DNA from: Clostridia bacterium
GTDB lineage: Bacteria; Bacillota_A; Clostridia; Christensenellales; Borkfalkiaceae
Assembly: GCA_017462425.1 (NCBI GenBank)
Contig: JAFTRD010000114.1
Span: 1 to 5,935 of the forward strand
Direction: 5' to 3'
Length of the DNA stretch: 5,935 nt
A model generated the notes under the pieces. The model had not been told where the DNA came from, ran no database searches, and was given only the letters and a program-made list of their open reading frames with translations. Shown piece by piece: positions 1 through 5,361 of the stretch. Made by a program: the position numbers and the translations under genes. Position 1 is the stretch's first letter. The number at the start of each line of letters is the position of its first letter.

Positions 1-940
1 CCCAGCGCTTTATTTTTTTTGCGGGGAGGTAGCCGAGCACGGCGAGAAGAATTGCCGCTCCCAATGCAATACAGCCGTCTATGAGGAAGGCAGGGGCAAA
101 GGTAAGGGGGATAATGGCGGCGGAAAGTCCTGCAACCATTAAAGCGTTAAAGATGTTACTTCCCACAATGTTTCCTACCGCAATGTCCGTTTTGCCCTTA
201 ATCGCCGCCGTAACGGAGGTAACCAGCTCGGGTAGGGAAGTGCCGATGGCAACCACGGTAAGTCCGATAATGCGCTCGCTTATCTTAAGCTCGGTGGCAA
301 TTTCCGTTGCAGCGTTCACGGCAACGTCTGCGCCCCATACGATAAGGATCAAACCAACCACGGTGATAATTACCAAAAACCATACCTTTTCCTTCATGCG
401 CGCATACCACGCCTTCAGCGTGCCGCCCTCCTCTTCTTCGGCGGAGGGAAGGGGTGTAATGATTCCGTTTGCCTCGGCACGCTTTCTCTCCCGCAGTCCG
501 TGCCAAATTAAAAAGGCGGTGTATGCAATCAACAAAATAACCATGATAACGCCCTCTACCCGATTAATTCGGTTATCGAATGCGCCGAAAAGAATGAGTA
601 TTCCCGAAACGCCTATCAAAACGGGAAAATCGATCTTTCTCAAATTTTTATTGACGGGTAACGCCGAAAATACTGCCGATAAGCCTAAAATGAGGAGAAT
701 ATTGAGGATATTGCTCCCGATAACGTTGCCGATGGTCAGTTCCACGTTGCCCTTGATGGCAGAGGATACCGAAACGGCAAGCTCGGGTGCGGACGTACCG
801 AAGGCAACGACGGTAAGCCCTACGACCAGTTCGGGAATTTTCAGTTTTCCGGCAATGCCTGCGGCGCCGTCCACAAACCAATCAGCGCCCTTCACCAGCA
901 TTAAAAAGCCCAATGATAACAGTAATACGGAAATAAGCAT
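1..940 (-). CDS. Na+/Ca2+ exchanger-family antiporter (CaCA, YrbG-like), C-terminus cut by window edge
   Basis: Inner-membrane cation antiporter of the CaCA superfamily. The 313 codons visible run off the window with no stop; the E. coli homologue YrbG is about 325 residues, so little is missing. Both alpha repeats that form the ion site are clear. Alpha-1 has GTSAPE (48-53) and GNVIGSN (71-77); alpha-2 has GTSLPE (233-238) and GNIVGSN (256-262). The halves are hydrophobic helix bundles joined by a charged loop (about 149-184) with an acidic run at 168-171. The ATG at 940 has a TAGGAGA ribosome site (946-952) 5-6 nt upstream. It lies downstream of a yybP-ykoY riboswitch and of a metalloregulator gene, so although the family classically exchanges Ca2+ for Na+ or H+, regulation suggests Mn2+ as a substrate (inference). 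The position matching D240 of NCX_Mj appears to be Asn265 (alignment from memory). Family assignment is very secure; substrate is not. Confidence 0.95.
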   Translation of the reverse strand, partial: MLISVLLLSLGFLMLVKGADWFVDGAAGIAGKLKIPELVVGLTVVAFGTSAPELAVSVSSAIKGNVELTIGNVIGSNILNILLILGLSAVFSALPVNKNLRKIDFPVLIGVSGILILFGAFDNRINRVEGVIMVILLIAYTAFLIWHGLRERKRAEANGIITPLPSAEEEEGGTLKAWYARMKEKVWFLVIITVVGLILIVWGADVAVNAATEIATELKISERIIGLTVVAIGTSLPELVTSVTAAIKGKTDIAVGNIVGSNIFNALMVAGLSAAIIPLTFAPAFLIDGCIALGAAILLAVLGYLPAKKIKRW

Positions 941-980
941 TTTTTTCTCCTATCTTTTATGCAGTATGCGTAATAAAAAC

Positions 981-1014
981 AAAAAAAGACCCTCGGCTGT
1001 CTGCCGAAAGTCTT
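981..1014 (-). terminator. Riboswitch-controlled intrinsic terminator ahead of the antiporter gene
   Basis: On the minus strand, AAGACTTTCGGC (1014 to 1003) pairs with GCCGAGGGTCTT (997 to 986) around a 5-nt loop, giving a 12-bp stem with two T.G wobbles. A run of seven Ts follows (987-981, overlapping the stem foot). The 5' arm contains the CTTTC that closes aptamer helix P1 (1010-1006), so P1 and terminator cannot form together. By the known yybP-ykoY mechanism, Mn2+ binding would favour P1 and allow transcription into the antiporter gene. Confidence 0.9.
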
Positions 1015-1103
1015 GTCATTCCGAAAAAAAATCGAAACCGATGAAAACACGATTTTTAAAAATCGGGTATTGTTGCTTTCACCGTAAGGACTACTCCCTT
1101 TCA
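1006..1103 (-). promoter_or_regulatory. yybP-ykoY manganese riboswitch aptamer upstream of the antiporter
   Basis: The minus strand shows the class hallmarks: GAAAGGGAGTAG at the 5' side (1102-1091) and GACAAGACTTTC at the 3' side (1017-1006). P1 is GAAAG (1102-1098) with CTTTC (1010-1006), extendable by a U.G pair. The aptamer is about 98 nt, almost the same as the second copy at 2304-2400, and begins within a few bases of the expected transcription start. The conserved elements match the published class (GGGGAGUAG ... CAAGAC), although this copy has three Gs where many have four. Ligand identity (Mn2+) follows from the class. The middle, with an A/T-rich hairpin near 1030-1060, is not conserved in detail. 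Confidence 0.88.
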
Positions 1104-1111
1104 ACGGTATT

Positions 1112-1140
1112 ACTATACCATTTATTCTCTGTATTGTCAA
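1112..1140 (-). promoter_or_regulatory. Sigma-A promoter of the riboswitch-antiporter transcript
   Basis: The -35 is TTGACA (1140-1135, perfect consensus), the spacer is 17 bp, and the -10 is TATAGT (1117-1112) preceded by TGG (extended -10). The start would fall near 1105, directly at the aptamer. The stop codon of the upstream regulator gene (TGA, 1139-1137) lies inside the -35 hexamer. The -10 sits within an imperfect-centre palindrome GGTAT-AGTA-ATACC (1119-1106), a possible operator but unproven. Confidence 0.85.
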
Positions 1141-1514
1141 GAATTTGAGTTATTTTTTCCTTCCACCTGCGCTTTCATCACGGCAAGCACCTCGTCGCTG
1201 ACGATATGCTCCATGCGGCAGGCGTCTTTTTCCGCCACGGCAACGAGTACGCCCAAATTTACCCAAAACTGCGCAATCACCGTATGCTTTTCATAAACGG
1301 CCAGGGCACGGGCCTCGCCCTTATCGGTCAAACGCAAATGCACGCCCTCGGTTACAACGTATCCGTCCTGTATCAGCGTTTTCATTGCCTTGGTAACGGT
1401 GGGCTTGGAAACGCCCAACCGTCTTGCCACGTCCACCGAGTGTACGTCCTTTTGTTCCTGGGCAAGCAATAAAATAGCCTCCAAATAATTTTCTCCCGAT
1501 TCGTATATCGCCAT
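1137..1514 (-). CDS. DtxR/MntR-family metal-dependent transcriptional regulator
   Basis: Small metalloregulator, 125 residues: an N-terminal winged helix-turn-helix (about 5-65; HTH near 25-48 with LGVSKPTVTKAM) and a metal-binding dimerisation domain (about 66-116), without the C-terminal SH3/FeoA domain of long DtxR proteins. It is thus of MntR size (B. subtilis MntR is about 142). Likely metal ligands by alignment from memory are Asn9, Glu12, His77, Cys99, Glu102 and His103. The block DACRMEH (97-103) is closer to DtxR (Cys102) than to MntR (Glu99), so iron versus manganese sensing is open. The ATG at 1514 is the only possible start, since an in-frame TAG lies two codons upstream; the ribosome site GGGAGAA (1531-1525) is rather distant at 10 nt. 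It lies between mntP and a riboswitch-controlled antiporter, which favours a role in Mn2+ homeostasis. Confidence 0.93.
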   Translation of the reverse strand: MAIYESGENYLEAILLLAQEQKDVHSVDVARRLGVSKPTVTKAMKTLIQDGYVVTEGVHLRLTDKGEARALAVYEKHTVIAQFWVNLGVLVAVAEKDACRMEHIVSDEVLAVMKAQVEGKNNSNS

Positions 1515-1543
1515 GGGCTAAACGTTCTCCCTTTTCTACGTTT

Positions 1544-1554
1544 TATACAGTATA
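1544..1554. promoter_or_regulatory. Palindrome over the regulator -10 box, possible autoregulatory operator
   Basis: TATACAGTATA is a perfect 5-1-5 palindrome containing the -10 hexamer. Metalloregulators of this family bind palindromes over their target promoters, so autoregulation is plausible. The sequence does not match the MntR or DtxR box consensus that I remember, and short AT palindromes at -10 boxes arise by chance. Confidence 0.3.
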
Positions 1555-1577
1555 CCACGGTTCTTTCAAAATTTCAA
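1549..1577 (-). promoter_or_regulatory. Sigma-A promoter of the metalloregulator gene
   Basis: The -35 is TTGAAA (1577-1572), the spacer is 17 bp, and the -10 is TATACT (1554-1549) preceded by TGG (extended -10). It begins 8 bases after the mntP stop codon. There is no convincing intrinsic terminator between mntP and this promoter, so the regulator can also be reached by read-through from mntP. Confidence 0.8.
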
Positions 1578-1585
1578 GAGGTTTT

Positions 1586-2209
1586 TTAAATTAATAATCC
1601 GTCAAGGAGAATTTTTAGTCCAATGAGAAGGAGTACCGTGCCTCCGAAAATTTCCGCTTTGTCTGCAAGTTTATCTCCAATTGCTTTTCCAAGGAATACC
1701 GCTCCTACGCTGAGCGTGAAGGTGATCAAGCCTATAATCAGGCAGTTCGCCCACACGTTCAGACAAAGCGTGCCTGCCGTATCCAGGGCGAGAAAGGTAA
1801 CGCCCACCGCCAAGGCGTCAATCGAGGTGGCAAGCGCCTGCGCCGTTAGGGTTTTTATATCCAAGGGCTTACGCTCTTTTTTTACGGTTTCCCGGGCATG
1901 GGTGGGGGAGTTTTGGGATTTTTTATTTTTCACCAGCTCGCTTACGCCGTCAAACAGCATCTTTCCGCCGATAAACGCCAATAGCGCAAAGGAAAGGTAG
2001 GGGGCTATCCGTTCAATCAGCGTGGAAAATACGCTGGAGGCAAAATACCCGATCAGCGGCATCATACATTGAAAAACTCCGTAAAAGGCGGCAACGAGCA
2101 AAATTTTTTCAATTTTCATCTTACTTTCGGTCATGCCGTTGGTAAGTCCTACCGCAAAGGCGTCCATCGACAGCGCCAACGCTATAAAAATGAGTTCCGC
2201 AATTCCCAT
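1586..2209 (-). CDS. mntP: Manganese efflux pump MntP
   Basis: Inner-membrane Mn2+ exporter (YebN/DUF204 family), 207 residues compared with 188 in E. coli. It has six predicted helices in two repeated halves. The half-signatures are ALSMDAFAVGL (12-22, Asp16) and ALATSIDALAVG (125-136, Asp131), matching the conserved aspartates that E. coli MntP needs. The extra length lies in a charged linker (about 92-119) between the halves. The C-terminus has the typical IGLKILLDGL (196-205). The ATG at 2209 is preceded by GGGAGG (2223-2218) with an 8-nt spacer. Expression is gated by a yybP-ykoY riboswitch and terminator directly upstream, the textbook arrangement for mntP. The metalloregulator and antiporter genes follow on the same strand. 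Confidence 0.97.
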   Translation of the reverse strand: MGIAELIFIALALSMDAFAVGLTNGMTESKMKIEKILLVAAFYGVFQCMMPLIGYFASSVFSTLIERIAPYLSFALLAFIGGKMLFDGVSELVKNKKSQNSPTHARETVKKERKPLDIKTLTAQALATSIDALAVGVTFLALDTAGTLCLNVWANCLIIGLITFTLSVGAVFLGKAIGDKLADKAEIFGGTVLLLIGLKILLDGLLI

Positions 2210-2255
2210 ACCGTATGCCTCCCACGGGTATAATTAGTATATACGTAGAGGAAAC

Positions 2256-2313
2256 AAAAAAGACCTATGCGCACAAAGAGCGGAATTTACCCTTTTTTCT
2301 GCGCATAAGTCTT
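2256..2313 (-). terminator. Riboswitch-controlled intrinsic terminator ahead of mntP
   Basis: On the minus strand AAGACTTATGCGCA (2313-2300) pairs with TGCGCATAGGTCTT (2273-2260), a 14-bp stem with one T.G wobble, around a 26-nt loop; six Ts follow (2261-2256). The CTTATG in its 5' arm (2309-2304) is also the 3' strand of aptamer helix P1, so the two folds exclude each other. By the known mechanism Mn2+ binding favours P1 and lets transcription reach mntP. Confidence 0.92.
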
Positions 2314-2400
2314 GTCGTTTACAATCCAACCTGAAAAAACTTTCAGTATGTAGGCAGGATAACCTTTCCCGAACCGGGCAAAGCCGACTACTCCCCTATG
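2304..2400 (-). promoter_or_regulatory. yybP-ykoY manganese riboswitch aptamer upstream of mntP
   Basis: The hallmark GGGGAGTAG is present (2396-2388), and the 3' element is CGACAAGAC (2316-2308). P1 is CATAGG (2400-2395) with CTTATG (2309-2304), with one G.T wobble. P2 probably pairs GTCG (near 2389-2386) with CGAC (2316-2313). A CTACATACTG stretch (about 2352-2343) resembles the conserved second binding loop of the class. Length is about 97 nt. It starts only about 3 nt after the predicted transcription start. The class is known to sense Mn2+ and to control mntP in many bacteria. Confidence 0.95.
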
Positions 2401-2409
2401 ACTGAATTT

Positions 2410-2438
2410 AGTCTACCATATTCGCTTTACTTTGTCAA
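2410..2438 (-). promoter_or_regulatory. Sigma-A promoter of the riboswitch-mntP transcript
   Basis: The -35 is TTGACA (2438-2433), the spacer is 17 bp, and the -10 is TAGACT (2415-2410) with an upstream TGG (extended -10). The start is expected near 2403, just before the aptamer. It overlaps the divergent methyltransferase promoter: its -35 lies between that promoter's -35 and -10. Confidence 0.85.
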
Positions 2439-2455
2439 TATTTATTTGTTATAAT
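2426..2455 (+). promoter_or_regulatory. Probable promoter of the rRNA methyltransferase gene
   Basis: A consensus -10 TATAAT (2450-2455) lies 35 bases before the start codon. The best -35 is TTTACT (2426-2431, four of six matches) with an 18-bp spacer. The -10 is strong and the -35 weak. It interleaves with the divergent mntP promoter, so the two RNA polymerases probably cannot bind together. Confidence 0.65.
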
Positions 2456-2489
2456 ATACTCGTAAATTTTTAAAAGAAGGTAACATCGT

Positions 2490-3656
2490 ATGCCCTATAC
2501 CGTCTATCTCAAAAAGAACGAAGAAAAACGTATTTTATCCGGTCACAGCTGGGTTTACGCCAACGAAGTGGCTCGCATAGAAGGTAAGGATAAAAACGGC
2601 TCGCTTGCCACCGTCTGCGCCCACGACGGAAGATTTTTGGGCAAGGGATATATCAATCATGCGTCAAAAATATTGGTACGTATCTTCATTCGTGGAAACG
2701 AAGAGGACGAAAAGGCGCTGTATCTGAGCCGTTTGCGCGCTTGCGCCGAATTTAGAAAAACGCTCGGGTATGATAACTGTTACCGCTTAGCGTTCGCCGA
2801 GGCGGATAACCTGCCTGCGCTCATCGTGGATAAATACGCCGATTATTTGGTCGTGCAGTGTCTGTCCTTAGGGATTCATCAACGGAAAAAGATGATTGTA
2901 GAGTGCCTTGTGGAGCTGTTTTCGCCCAAGGGGATCTACGAGCGTTCGGACGTGGCGGTGCGGACAAAGGAGGGGCTACCCTTGGAAAAGGGGGTGCTCT
3001 ACGGTGAAGTACCCGACGAAATTATCATAGAAGAGAACGGAATTAAAATGTCCGTAGACGTAAAAAACGGACAAAAGACGGGTTACTTTTTAGACCAGAA
3101 GGAAAACCGTTTTGCGCTGCGCCGTTACGTAAAAGACGGCGAGGTATTAGACTGTTTTTGCAACAGCGGCGGATTTTCTTTAAACGCCGCCACGCTGGCA
3201 AAGAGCGTTATTGCCGCCGACATTTCCCCTCTGGCGCTTGAAAACGTAAAAAAGAACTGTACGCTCAACAATTTTAAAAACGTAACCACGGAGTGCGGCG
3301 ACGTATTCGAGCTTTTGAGAGAGTATAAAAAGCAGGGGAAAAAGTTTGATGCGGTGGTGCTCGATCCGCCTGCGTTCTGCAAGAGCGCCGCAGAGGTAAA
3401 GGACGCTTACCGTGGGTATAAAGATATCAATATTTTAGGCATGAAAATAGTTAAAAGCGGTGGATTTTTAATCAGCTGTTCTTGCTCGCATTACATGACG
3501 GCGCCGCTGTTTGAAAAAATGCTTGCCGAAGCCGCCGCCCAAAGCGGAAGAGTGGCTCGGTTTGTGGAAATAAAATCGCAAGCGCCCGATCACCCTGCGC
3601 TTTTAGGCGAAGAGGAAACCAGATACTTAAAATTTTTCGTCGTGCAAATACTATAA
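2490..3656 (+). CDS. rlmI: RlmI-family 23S rRNA m5C methyltransferase (class I SAM-dependent)
   Basis: Cytoplasmic SAM-dependent methyltransferase, 388 residues (E. coli RlmI, 396, makes m5C1962 in 23S rRNA). It has an N-terminal PUA RNA-binding domain (about 1-75, with SGHSWVYANEV at 17-27), a linking domain (about 80-185) and a C-terminal Rossmann methyltransferase domain (about 190-388). Motifs seen: GQKTGYFLDQ (194-203), SAM-binding motif I VLDCFCNSGGFSL (219-231), acidic DIS after the second strand (244-246), motif IV DPPAF (292-296), and SCSCSH (329-334) with the candidate catalytic cysteine. The ATG at 2490 has AAGAAGG (2474-2480) 9 nt upstream. It is monocistronic, divergent from mntP, and ends at a strong terminator. 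The family is firm. The exact rRNA target is inferred from E. coli, and paralogues in Firmicutes could modify other positions. Confidence 0.92.
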   Translation: MPYTVYLKKNEEKRILSGHSWVYANEVARIEGKDKNGSLATVCAHDGRFLGKGYINHASKILVRIFIRGNEEDEKALYLSRLRACAEFRKTLGYDNCYRLAFAEADNLPALIVDKYADYLVVQCLSLGIHQRKKMIVECLVELFSPKGIYERSDVAVRTKEGLPLEKGVLYGEVPDEIIIEENGIKMSVDVKNGQKTGYFLDQKENRFALRRYVKDGEVLDCFCNSGGFSLNAATLAKSVIAADISPLALENVKKNCTLNNFKNVTTECGDVFELLREYKKQGKKFDAVVLDPPAFCKSAAEVKDAYRGYKDINILGMKIVKSGGFLISCSCSHYMTAPLFEKMLAEAAAQSGRVARFVEIKSQAPDHPALLGEEETRYLKFFVVQIL

Positions 3657-3666
3657 CGTATCAACG

Positions 3667-3705
3667 AAAAGCTGCCCGTTTTACAAAAAACGGGCAGCTT
3701 TTTTT
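3667..3705 (+). terminator. Intrinsic terminator of the methyltransferase gene, weakly bidirectional
   Basis: AAAAGCTGCCCGTTTT (3667-3682) pairs perfectly with AAAACGGGCAGCTTTT (3687-3702) around the loop ACAA, followed by seven Ts (3699-3705, partly in the stem). It lies 10 bases after the methyltransferase stop. In the opposite direction it also follows the Dabb gene stop, but there the T run is only four, so it would serve that convergent operon less well. Confidence 0.93.
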
Positions 3706-3714
3706 CGCTTATAA

Positions 3715-4002
3715 TTATTCTATTTCAAAATCCACGGCAACGCTGGAAAGCATGTGCGCATGCATAAACACCTTAACCGGGTCGCAGTGATAGGGGTCTT
3801 TCTGATAAGCGTCGAGCGCCGCCTTATCGTCTAAGAGTACCCCAAGATACACGTCGTACGAGCGTGCCGATTTCAATACGTCCAGTCCTACCTCCATGCC
3901 ACGCAGCACGGGTACGTTCCCCTGCATGCTTTTTAACACCTCTACCGCTTGTTTTGCGCTTTCCTCGCTATCCATTTTAAAACAAACCACGTGTTTTAAC
4001 AT
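3715..4002 (-). CDS. Dabb domain (stress-responsive alpha/beta barrel) protein
   Basis: Small cytoplasmic protein of 95 residues, entirely a Dabb domain (Pfam Stress_responsive, ferredoxin-like fold, usually a dimer). Typical marks are KHVVCFK at the start (3-9), VGLDVLKSARSYDVYLG (38-54), YQKDPYH (66-72) and SVAVDFEIE at the end (87-95). Known relatives are stress-induced plant proteins and small bacterial proteins mostly without a proven reaction; a few Dabb enzymes are cyclases. The ATG at 4002 has a very good site GGGAGGAA (4016-4009) with a 6-nt spacer. The upstream membrane-protein gene stops 16 bases earlier, so the two are co-transcribed. No catalytic role can be assigned from sequence. 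Confidence 0.88.
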   Translation of the reverse strand: MLKHVVCFKMDSEESAKQAVEVLKSMQGNVPVLRGMEVGLDVLKSARSYDVYLGVLLDDKAALDAYQKDPYHCDPVKVFMHAHMLSSVAVDFEIE

Positions 4003-4018
4003 ATAAACTTCCTCCCGT

Positions 4019-5212
4019 TTATTCTTCCTTTCCTTCTATCAACTCTACGCCTATTTCACCGCTCTTTTGCATTTTTATAAATTGCAGCAAATAACAAATC
4101 AAGAAGGCGATAAGGGCGCCTGCCGTCGTAATCAAGACGACCATGAACCAATCGACTGCGCCGATATTTACCGTTTCGGAAAGAACGGAAATAATGACGT
4201 AATCGGACATAATATAATGGGAATAGCTTTTTGCTATTTTATTGTATTCCAACAGAATATTGTTTACCGATTGTACGATATCGTCAATCAATTTTTCTGC
4301 CGTTTTTATCTGTTGCTGTGTTGCAGGCGTCTGGGTCGAACTCCATTGCTCTTTAACGCCCAGCCATTTTTCACTGTTGGGATTGGTCTGTAGCTGTCCG
4401 TTGATATAATCCTCCATGGGGTTCGTGCCTGCTTTTTCTATCCCGTTGCGACAGATATAGGACTGCGTATAGGCAATTTCCATGTATAAGTTTTTTAAAG
4501 ATAATAGCGTATCGCTCACACGGCGGTTATTTTCCGGACAGAGATATGCCGCAAAATCCGAACGCAAACTAACGACGGGACGGTTTTCTTCTACGTCAAA
4601 AGTCTTGCTCGCAACCGTCTGTATTTCTTCTATCGTTGAATCGAGAAAAGAGTTTAAAACCTCCGTTTGTAAGTAATAGTTCAAATTTTTCATTTCGGCA
4701 AGGGTAGAGCCCGCCTCCGTACTCGCTTTCACGGTATATTTTGCCATTATTTTTGAGGCGTACGTATCCCCGTAATAGTTAACGATTTCCCACAGAATAG
4801 ATTTCAAATCTTTTCCGCTTAAATTTTTAGTAGAGGAATTGAAGGAGGAGAGGGTAAACTTGAAAAGTCCTTCGCTCTCTTCCGTCACACTCAGACGTTG
4901 GTCTATCTCGCCGCTTAAAGCCAGCAGTTCGTTTTCGCTGAGTTCGTTTTCGGTGTATTTTTTACGCAGAACGTCATATATACGGGCCCGCATGGTTGCC
5001 GGAATAATAGGTACGTCGTAAGTGTCGTCCACCTTTGCAATGGTGGCGGCGTATTCGTCATGGGTTACGAAAACAGCCAAACAGCCCAGACTGCCGCCTA
5101 AAAGAAGAGCCACAATGAGCGTACACACGGCGGCACGGACAAAGCATGCGCATAGAACCTTCCAAAAATCGCCAAAGCTGTATTCTCTTATTTTTTGAAA
5201 CCGTTCTTCCAT
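4019..5212 (-). CDS. Unrecognised two-helix membrane protein with large external domain (Wzz-like topology)
   Basis: I do not recognise the family. The 397 residues show a charged cytoplasmic N-terminus (1-20), a membrane helix at about 27-49, an extracytoplasmic domain of about 300 residues (50-352) that is mainly helical, a second helix at about 354-379, and a short charged cytoplasmic tail (380-397). This N-in/C-in layout is that of Wzz/KpsE polysaccharide co-polymerases, which set glycan chain length. However, I see no Pro-rich motif next to the second helix, which the Wzz family usually has, and no kinase domain. Two cysteines (225 and 254) lie in the external domain. The start at 5212 is the only in-frame option near AAGAAGGAG (5233-5225), though the 12-nt gap is long. 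It shares an operon with the Dabb gene. No glycan genes are visible here, so the Wzz idea is only structural. Confidence 0.85.
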   Translation of the reverse strand: MEERFQKIREYSFGDFWKVLCACFVRAAVCTLIVALLLGGSLGCLAVFVTHDEYAATIAKVDDTYDVPIIPATMRARIYDVLRKKYTENELSENELLALSGEIDQRLSVTEESEGLFKFTLSSFNSSTKNLSGKDLKSILWEIVNYYGDTYASKIMAKYTVKASTEAGSTLAEMKNLNYYLQTEVLNSFLDSTIEEIQTVASKTFDVEENRPVVSLRSDFAAYLCPENNRRVSDTLLSLKNLYMEIAYTQSYICRNGIEKAGTNPMEDYINGQLQTNPNSEKWLGVKEQWSSTQTPATQQQIKTAEKLIDDIVQSVNNILLEYNKIAKSYSHYIMSDYVIISVLSETVNIGAVDWFMVVLITTAGALIAFLICYLLQFIKMQKSGEIGVELIEGKEE

Positions 5213-5248
5213 AAAGGTCGAAAACTCCTTCTTTTGAATTATTGTTTC

Positions 5249-5277
5249 AGTATAACTAAAAATAACTTTTTCGTCAA
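5249..5277 (-). promoter_or_regulatory. Sigma-A promoter of the membrane protein-Dabb operon
   Basis: The -35 is TTGACG (5277-5272, five of six), the spacer is an A/T-rich 17 bp, and the -10 is TATACT (5254-5249). The start is expected near 5242, giving a leader of about 30 nt. Unlike the three promoters of the manganese block it lacks the TG extension. Confidence 0.8.
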
Positions 5278-5308
5278 GTAATTCTATTAAATTTTGGTGG
5301 TATTGTAT

Positions 5309-5358
5309 AAAAGCGGAGAAAAAGGCAATACTTTCGGTAGAGCAATCCGCCGCTTTTT
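5309..5358 (+). repeat. Inverted repeat with T run in the mazF upstream region
   Basis: AAAAGCGG (5309-5316) is the inverse of CCGCTTTT (5350-5357), with 33 bases between and five Ts at the end (5354-5358). As RNA it would be a long-loop hairpin ending in Us, like a weak attenuator. It sits 52 bases before the mazF start, in the only gene-free stretch between the divergent genes. It could equally be a binding site for a dimeric regulator. No known riboswitch or T-box mark is seen. Confidence 0.4.
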
Positions 5359-5361
5359 ACA

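Noticed and set aside
81..1148. Long plus-strand open frame of 355 codons
   Set aside because: It lies antisense to the antiporter gene and its riboswitch, whose minus-strand protein has clear family motifs. The plus-strand translation is low in complexity, matches no family I know and has no ribosome site.
1515..1548. Alternative upstream start for the metalloregulator, suggested by the distant ribosome site
   Set aside because: An in-frame TAG lies two codons before the ATG at 1514, so no longer form is possible.
1561..1590. Intrinsic terminator after mntP
   Set aside because: The region has T and A runs but no stable GC-containing stem; it holds the regulator's -35 instead.
1623..2000. 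Plus-strand open frame of 125 codons
   Set aside because: Antisense shadow of mntP, which is secure by its conserved aspartate motifs.
4067..4393. Plus-strand open frame of 108 codons
   Set aside because: Antisense to the 397-residue membrane protein, whose promoter, ribosome site and helices support the minus strand.
4019..5212. Firm annotation as Wzz chain-length determinant
   Set aside because: Only the topology agrees. The Pro-rich motif near the second helix is absent and no polysaccharide genes are near.
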